Positions 33,108 to 37,122 of a DNA stretch of 37,122 nucleotides are shown here, piece by piece. Under the pieces are notes generated by a model. That model saw only the letters and a program-made list of their open reading frames with translations. It searched no databases and had not been told where the DNA came from. The stretch's first letter is position 1; each line of letters starts with the position of its first letter. This stretch comes from Muribaculaceae bacterium (GTDB lineage Bacteria; Bacteroidota; Bacteroidia; Bacteroidales; Muribaculaceae), in assembly GCA_022510445.1 (NCBI GenBank), contig JAFLTN010000009.1, positions 1 to 37,122 of the forward strand, written 5' to 3'. The position numbers were made by a program, and so were the translations under genes.

Positions 33108-34652
33108 TTAATAGCTCATCTGCTTTCCGGACTCTTCGTCCCAGCCTTTTTTGGTTCCCACTTCCCATTCACGATTATCACCCGAACTACCTCCTGAGTC
33201 AAGAAGGCTCTTTAAATTTGGGATACTAATTGCGGTGTTTTGCCCAATTTGCCTTTTCGATTGTTGTGGCGATACTTTTATTTTCAATCGGTCAAGGTCA
33301 AGGATAATGTGTTTTTGAGGATTATATGCAAAGGTATGACCGTCATGTCTAATTATTCTGTAACCGGAGTTCTTTAAATGATTGAATCGGGCATAGGGAT
33401 CAGAAAGATTCCTTAAATCTGATATAAATTGAAGCGTTGATTTGGATAATGGAATGTTCGGATTAACTTTAATTCTGGATATTTCTCTATTATCCAATCT
33501 ATAGATTCTGGCCAGGAAATTGATTTCTTCCTGACTTCTGGGATTGAAAGATTTTAGCCATGCTATCTTATTATTTATATCCAAAGACTGTGCAACAAAC
33601 TCCTTTAACGGTTTCATCCGAGTGCCGAAGATAATCTGGTCTTTCTTGACATAAGCCTTCAGACGTTTGAGTCGTCGGTTAAGTTGTCTGGATGTAATAT
33701 TAGGATTTATCCGAAAACATTGGTCTATGAAGGAGTCAATCTTTTCAAAGTGTTCTTCGGGAGTTGAGAAATCGGTAAGCTGTTTCACATTCATAATCTT
33801 CGCCCCTTCTATGACCATCTTATTATGGAAATCTACGGCAACATAACCATAAGGAGAGTCTTTTTTGCCGAAGAAAACCAACTCAATTCCGAATATCCTT
33901 CTTAAATCAGATTTTAGACCTTGAATATCGGAGTTAACATCCCGATATTTTGAGAAAATAGCTTTAAGCTGATTAAAGTTGTGTGTAAGTGGATTATTCT
34001 CATTATTCGTAATGTAAGGTGTAAGTTCATCTTTTGAGACAGAACCTTGAACCATCCCTCCTTTCTTCACCGTTATTCTGCCGTCTTTTTCATAACATTC
34101 ATAGTTCATGGCTTCCAATACGGCCTTGAATTGAGTCTCACTACGGAAATTGAAATCGAGGGCTGTCTTGATATCCTTTTCAGCCTGAAGATTGGCATTA
34201 TGTCCCAATAATTTGTCAATCACTTTCTGGGATCTTCTTCGCTCATTATGATCATTAATCTTTCTGCCATCCGGTGACACACGGGATGACACTATATGAA
34301 GATGATTATTATCAGTATCGTGGTGAGCATAAATGAGGATTGGTTGATTCGGATCTCCATAACCCATTTCGTTAAGATAGGCATGTGCGAAATCAAGAAG
34401 CTGCTGATTGGTCATTTCATTGTCTTTACAGGAAATGGCAAGATGGAACTGAGGCTTCCGGATTCGGAAGTTTTGGTCTGAATAATCTTCAAGATATTGA
34501 ATGATTTCTTTGGTGGTTGGCACATCGGTTTGACCGAGGGTTCCAAATCCTGACATTTCCAATAAGGTTGCTTTCCCGTGAAGGACTTTCTTTTCATTGT
34601 ACATCACACCGGGAAATCCACCCGATGCATTGGGGAGTATTGTTGCAATCAT
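33108..34652 (-). CDS. mobB: MOB-P relaxase (MobB type)
   Basis: DNA-strand transferase that would nick oriT and lead the strand through the channel. The N-terminal relaxase domain (1-240) has the likely catalytic tyrosine in GGFPGVMYNEKKV (Tyr18), the FHLAISCKDNE segment, and the metal-binding HHDTDNNHLHIVSSRV motif (three-histidine set, about 109-124). The following NDHNERRRSQKVID segment is also typical. The C-terminal 270 residues (about 245-514) are helical and basic with no motor motif. The 42-base gap to the accessory gene holds an ATCCTAAG leader. Length normal for the Bacteroidales family. Confidence 0.9.
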   Translation of the reverse strand: MIATILPNASGGFPGVMYNEKKVLHGKATLLEMSGFGTLGQTDVPTTKEIIQYLEDYSDQNFRIRKPQFHLAISCKDNEMTNQQLLDFAHAYLNEMGYGDPNQPILIYAHHDTDNNHLHIVSSRVSPDGRKINDHNERRRSQKVIDKLLGHNANLQAEKDIKTALDFNFRSETQFKAVLEAMNYECYEKDGRITVKKGGMVQGSVSKDELTPYITNNENNPLTHNFNQLKAIFSKYRDVNSDIQGLKSDLRRIFGIELVFFGKKDSPYGYVAVDFHNKMVIEGAKIMNVKQLTDFSTPEEHFEKIDSFIDQCFRINPNITSRQLNRRLKRLKAYVKKDQIIFGTRMKPLKEFVAQSLDINNKIAWLKSFNPRSQEEINFLARIYRLDNREISRIKVNPNIPLSKSTLQFISDLRNLSDPYARFNHLKNSGYRIIRHDGHTFAYNPQKHIILDLDRLKIKVSPQQSKRQIGQNTAISIPNLKSLLDSGGSSGDNREWEVGTKKGWDEESGKQMSY

Positions 34653-34693
34653 GAGGAGAGAACTTAGGATGACAGACTAAACTTAATAAGTCT

Positions 34694-35074
34694 TTAGATG
34701 CGGTATTTGTTCGTTACTCTAAGGAGATCTCCTTTCAGTTTAGTACATTCTGATTGTAAGGTCTGTAACTGAGGAAGTATTTCAGATATAATAATGGGAG
34801 AGACATCAATACCTGCCTTAGCCGTTTCATTTATTCTATGAACCGTCTGGTTAAGGTTGCCACCTAAATGAGCGAGATGCATATTGGCGTCACGATACAG
34901 CTCAATTAGTTCTTTGGAAGCCTCAATCTTCTGCCGGTGACTTTTGTTAGAGAATTCCTTTAGGGCGGATTTAATATAATTCGTGATGCTCAGAAAGGGC
35001 TGTGAGCGTTTTACGATTTCACGATGTTCATCTTCCGAAACGCGGAAAATAATGGCTTTGGTTTTTGTTTTCAT
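34694..35074 (-). CDS. Relaxosome accessory protein (MobA/MobC type)
   Basis: Small DNA-binding protein expected to load the relaxase on oriT. A ribbon-helix-helix-like N-terminus (KTKTKAIIFRVSEDEHREIVKRS) is followed by FLSITNYIKSALKEFS and the conserved HLAHLGGNLNQTVHRIN segment (about 72-88), which is the family hallmark, and a C-terminal coiled helix. The start is ATG at 35074; the leader contains AATCCTAATC. Lies immediately downstream of the oriT region, as usual. Confidence 0.87.
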   Translation of the reverse strand: MKTKTKAIIFRVSEDEHREIVKRSQPFLSITNYIKSALKEFSNKSHRQKIEASKELIELYRDANMHLAHLGGNLNQTVHRINETAKAGIDVSPIIISEILPQLQTLQSECTKLKGDLLRVTNKYRI

Positions 35075-35269
35075 AAATTAAGTTTTTAAGATTAGGATTG
35101 TGAATTATGGATTACGATTTTATAAATCGAAATATAGGGTCTACGGATTATTAAAGTGGAAAATCACTTTTTTGATTTCTGAAATTTGACTTTAGAAAAT
35201 GAATTTTCCAAATTAGAAAACATGATTAGTAAGTTTATAATTATCGAATCAATAAAAATAGGAGTTGCG

Positions 35270-35350
35270 ACCAAATCCCAACCAAAGGGTGGCAAGCGAT
35301 TGTAACCGGAGGTGAAAATCGGCTTTTGTATATACAAAAGCACAACTTGC
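35270..35350. other. Probable oriT with a perfect 20-bp palindrome
   Basis: Gene-free DNA just upstream of the relaxosome gene. GCTTTTGTAT followed by its exact reverse complement forms a palindrome at 35322-35341. GCAAG...TTGT at 35293-35303 is an imperfect inverted match to ACAACTTGC at 35342-35350. A nearby open frame of 64 codons (35164-35358) crosses the palindrome and is not believed. The nick position cannot be read from sequence alone. Confidence 0.55.
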
Positions 35351-35393
35351 TTTTTCATCCCGGAGGGAAAAGATAGGATTAGGTTTCAGGTGA

Positions 35394-35426
35394 CAAAATT
35401 ATCATATTGAAACCATCACTTCCAAA
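35394..35426 (-). promoter_or_regulatory. Promoter for the mobilisation genes
   Basis: Minus strand TAATTTTG (35401-35394) and TTTG (35426-35423), 21 nt apart. Transcripts would run through the oriT region (about 320 bases of leader) into the accessory and relaxase genes. Confidence 0.65.
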
Positions 35427-35754
35427 TTTTCTAAGGATAATTTTTTCAAAAAATGAGGGTCATTCGTTTTTCAATAATTGAAACAAGAGATTGTAATTCA
35501 AAGATTTTATAACTCAGTATTTCAATATATGAAATCATAAATTGTGATTTAAAATTTCAGGTATATGACTTTAATATTCTATAATCCTGATTTGATATTT
35601 CATAATTATTGAACTTTGATTGAAGGAATTAGAAATCATGTTTTAAAAATCCGTTATTCCGGATTATAGAATTTTGAATTCTATTTTATGAAACTTAGAG
35701 GGAAAGAAAAAGAGTTTATTATCGGGATTTTAACGGTTATTTTGTTCTTTAAAA
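35427..35754. other. AT-rich gene-free region with small inverted repeats
   Basis: No gene seen. Several near-palindromes occur, including TTTCAATAATTGAAA (about 35470), AATCCG/CGGATT (about 35649-35666) and TAGAATT-TTG-AATTCTA (about 35667-35683). With the oriT region the total gap between genes is 741 bases. These may be protein-binding sites, such as recombination-accessory or relaxosome sites. Confidence 0.4.
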
Positions 35755-35786
35755 TTTGGTTATTTACTTGAAAATCATTATATTTG
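35755..35786 (+). promoter_or_regulatory. Bacteroides-type promoter of the small membrane protein gene
   Basis: TTTG (35755-35758) and TATATTTG (35779-35786) are 20 nt apart, matching the -33/-7 consensus. The -7 box lies 29 bases upstream of the chosen ATG at 35816. Confidence 0.78.
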
Positions 35787-35801
35787 TATATATTACAAGT
35801 A

Positions 35802-35810
35802 AGAAAGGAG
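35802..35810 (+). promoter_or_regulatory. Canonical Shine-Dalgarno (decides the start at 35816)
   Basis: AGAAAGGAG is complementary to the 3' end of 16S rRNA, five bases before ATG 35816. It is unusual here, since nearly all other genes in the window have no such site. Confidence 0.75.
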
Positions 35811-35815
35811 CCATT

Positions 35816-36139
35816 ATGTCAACTATATTTCTAATTCTATTCTCAGCAGGTATTTTGTTGAAAGTTTCCAAGGCTCTTAAGAACGTGACACAGTCATTTC
35901 TTTACACGGTGCTGTCATTGTTGGGGCTGGTATTACTTTTCAAATGGGTGGGTAAACCTCTTTACCGCTTCATGGTTTGGTTCGGCAAGAAGATGTGGTT
36001 ATGTCTCAAATGGATAGGTAATAAAATGATTGAACATTTTAGATATAGAGCTGATGAGTTATATTGGTTCAATGTCGCTAATTCTAAAGATAGACTTGTC
36101 TATATCAAAGAAGAGGATTTCCAATATTTTCACTTCTAA
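35816..36139 (+). CDS. Small multi-pass membrane protein, unknown function
   Basis: I use the ATG at 35816, not the earlier TTG at 35756, because of the Shine-Dalgarno and promoter just upstream. The product (107 aa) has hydrophobic segments at residues 2-15 (STIFLILFSAGILL) and 26-43 (QSFLYTVLSLLGLVLLF), then a Trp/Lys/Met-rich amphipathic stretch (FMVWFGKKMWLCLKWIG). The tail is soluble and ends FQYFHF. No family recognised. It is alone on the plus strand between oriT and the integrase, with a terminator after it. A stabilisation, exclusion or toxin-like role could be imagined, but nothing proves one. Confidence 0.72.
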   Translation: MSTIFLILFSAGILLKVSKALKNVTQSFLYTVLSLLGLVLLFKWVGKPLYRFMVWFGKKMWLCLKWIGNKMIEHFRYRADELYWFNVANSKDRLVYIKEEDFQYFHF

Positions 36140-36149
36140 ATGACAAAAA

Positions 36150-36180
36150 GAGGGAGCAGCATTTAGCCACTCCTCAAGTT
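36150..36180. terminator. Bidirectional terminator between convergent genes
   Basis: GGAG-CA-GC and GC-CA-CTCC (36153-36173) pair around ATTTA with a small internal loop. Plus-strand continuation is T-rich (AAGTTTCTTT); on the minus strand the stem is followed by CTC then TTTTT. It serves the small membrane protein gene and the integrase gene. Confidence 0.55.
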
Positions 36181-36204
36181 TCTTTCCCTAACGTTAATTT
36201 TTAA

Positions 36205-37122
36205 TTAGAAACCTTTTCCTTTGGTTCTCTCATAAATTACCTTTCTCTGAGAGTCTAAGTTGGTTATTCTTATTTGTACCGTACATCCCATTGGAATATC
36301 AGTTGGCAATTGTGGTGTCATAATGTTAATTACGTCATCAACAGTATGAAATCCTATATCCGATATTTCAACCAATTTTTCACCCATAAAGAAAATTTCT
36401 CCTTTAATCATCATCTTCGGAGTTATCCTAAATTGTGAATCTTTGGTTTCTTCAATGTCTTTTGCCAAACCTTGTTTACTCTTTTCATTAGAGAAGAAAA
36501 TGAAGTCTATGATCTTTGCATTGAGTTCCCATGCTGGAGTAAAATCAATTTTCACATATCCCCGTGTGACTTTAAGCCCATGACTATGGTTCATCCCAAA
36601 TGCCACATCATGTAGATTAGCTCCACAATCATTTTGAGCGATAGTTCCCCATGTATGCCGAAATGTATATACACAGTAAAAATTCTCTTTTGACATACCC
36701 ATATCGTCACATATTTTCTTGATGCCATTATTAACATTGGCACTAAAGCTATCAGAGTCACAATATCTTTCGTGGAAGTTGAATAAATACTCACTATCCG
36801 TTTGATCAAGATATTTATCAAAAATGGGCTGAATGTAAGGTTCTACTCTCATTTCCATATAAGCATCATCCGCACGGTGATTCCGGGTTTTAGCCCTGTT
36901 ATAACAGATTTTGCCACTTTTATAATTGGATTTCTTCATTTCAAAGAGATCAACAGTATTGATACCACCTAAACATAAAACTAATAATGAAACATCGCGT
37001 CCAAGTTCCGGGAGAGATGATAGCATTTTAGTTTTAGGAAGTGGTCTATTGAAAAACTCCCGGCACGCTTCTGCACTAATGGCTCTCTGTATTCCTTTAT
37101 CAGCCTTAGGAATCTGTACTTT
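36205..37122 (-). CDS. Tyrosine recombinase (ICE integrase), 5' end outside the window
   Basis: Site-specific integrase of the ICE. The frame stays open to base 37122, so the N-terminal DNA-binding part is missing; the first ATG at 37026 is internal. Visible catalytic features: CLGGINTVDLFEM at the Arg-I position (Asn where arginine is usual), NRAKT (catalytic Lys), YTFRHTWGT (Arg-II; Tyr replaces the His of HxxR), NHSHG (His) and RGYVK (nucleophile Tyr). After the catalytic domain comes an extension of about 100 residues (KMMIKGEIFFMGEKLV; DIPMGCTVQIRITNLD), seen also in other Bacteroidales integrases from memory. Arg-I replacement is known for IntDOT. The gene reads inward, so the right attachment site probably lies just past 37122. 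Confidence 0.87.
   Translation of the reverse strand, partial: KVQIPKADKGIQRAISAEACREFFNRPLPKTKMLSSLPELGRDVSLLVLCLGGINTVDLFEMKKSNYKSGKICYNRAKTRNHRADDAYMEMRVEPYIQPIFDKYLDQTDSEYLFNFHERYCDSDSFSANVNNGIKKICDDMGMSKENFYCVYTFRHTWGTIAQNDCGANLHDVAFGMNHSHGLKVTRGYVKIDFTPAWELNAKIIDFIFFSNEKSKQGLAKDIEETKDSQFRITPKMMIKGEIFFMGEKLVEISDIGFHTVDDVINIMTPQLPTDIPMGCTVQIRITNLDSQRKVIYERTKGKGF

Noticed and set aside
35164..35358. Minus-strand frame of 64 codons over the oriT
   Set aside because: Overlaps the palindrome and inverted repeats; probably an accidental frame in oriT DNA.
35756..35815. TTG start giving 20 extra residues on the small membrane protein
   Set aside because: That start lies within the promoter (-33 to -7 region); the ATG at 35816 has a perfect Shine-Dalgarno.
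1..37122. CRISPR arrays, tRNA/rRNA genes, insertion sequences or transposases
   Set aside because: I looked and saw no spaced direct repeats, no cloverleaf-like sequences and no transposase families in the window; a computational scan could still find a missed tRNA.

Overview
The window is most of an integrative and conjugative element (ICE, conjugative transposon) from a member of the order Bacteroidales (Bacteroides, Parabacteroides, Prevotella or Muribaculaceae type). The evidence is a Bacteroides-type tra operon (TraE, F, G, J, K, M, N families), fimbrillin-type lipoproteins, promoters of the Bacteroides form (TTTG, 19-21 nt, TAnnTTTG), and the near absence of Shine-Dalgarno sites. Genus cannot be fixed from the sequence.

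Layout, left to right. (1) 3-1527, plus strand: three genes with 4-base overlaps (GNAT acetyltransferase, small membrane PH-domain protein, P-loop kinase); either flanking chromosome or cargo. (2) 1723-3739, minus: PcfJ-like and PcfK-like proteins and a small unknown, then a gene-free island (3740-4135). (3) 4136-9433, minus: a fimbrial block of three fimbrillin/Mfa-type lipoproteins, headed by a secreted VirB5/TrbJ-like protein; a strong terminator lies inside the block. (4) 9456-15270, minus: DNA-processing and defence-evasion genes: Toprim protein, a large ArdC + MutS-domain-I + DUF3945-like fusion, two related small acidic proteins, and a DUF3945/DUF4099-like protein. (5) 15559-16702, plus: secreted glucosaminidase and a small AT-rich lipoprotein. 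(6) 16712-32842, minus: coupling ATPase (T4CP), TraO-like protein, TraN, TraM, TraL-position protein, TraK, TraJ, three secreted proteins in the TraI position, TraG (VirB4), TraF, TraE, a small membrane protein, a helix-turn-helix protein, a DUF3408/TraB-like protein and a ParA-like ATPase. (7) 33108-35400, minus: MOB-P relaxase, relaxosome accessory protein, and a probable oriT containing a perfect 20-bp palindrome. (8) 35816-36139, plus: small membrane protein with its own promoter and a good Shine-Dalgarno. (9) 36205-37122, minus: tyrosine integrase running off the right edge, so the right end of the ICE is probably just outside the window.

How they would work together: accessory protein and relaxase nick oriT, the T4CP passes the strand to the TraE-TraO type IV secretion channel, the glucosaminidase opens peptidoglycan, and the ArdC fusion, Toprim, PcfJ and PcfK proteins probably act on or protect the transferred DNA. 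The fimbrillin block may help mating-pair contact (inference).

The most interesting signals are a three-part DNA motif placed the same distance (127-128 bp) upstream of the promoters of the two large minus-strand operons, the coupling of a VirB5-like paralogue to a fimbrillin cassette, and a MutS mismatch-reading domain with an intact F-x-E motif inside an antirestriction-type protein.
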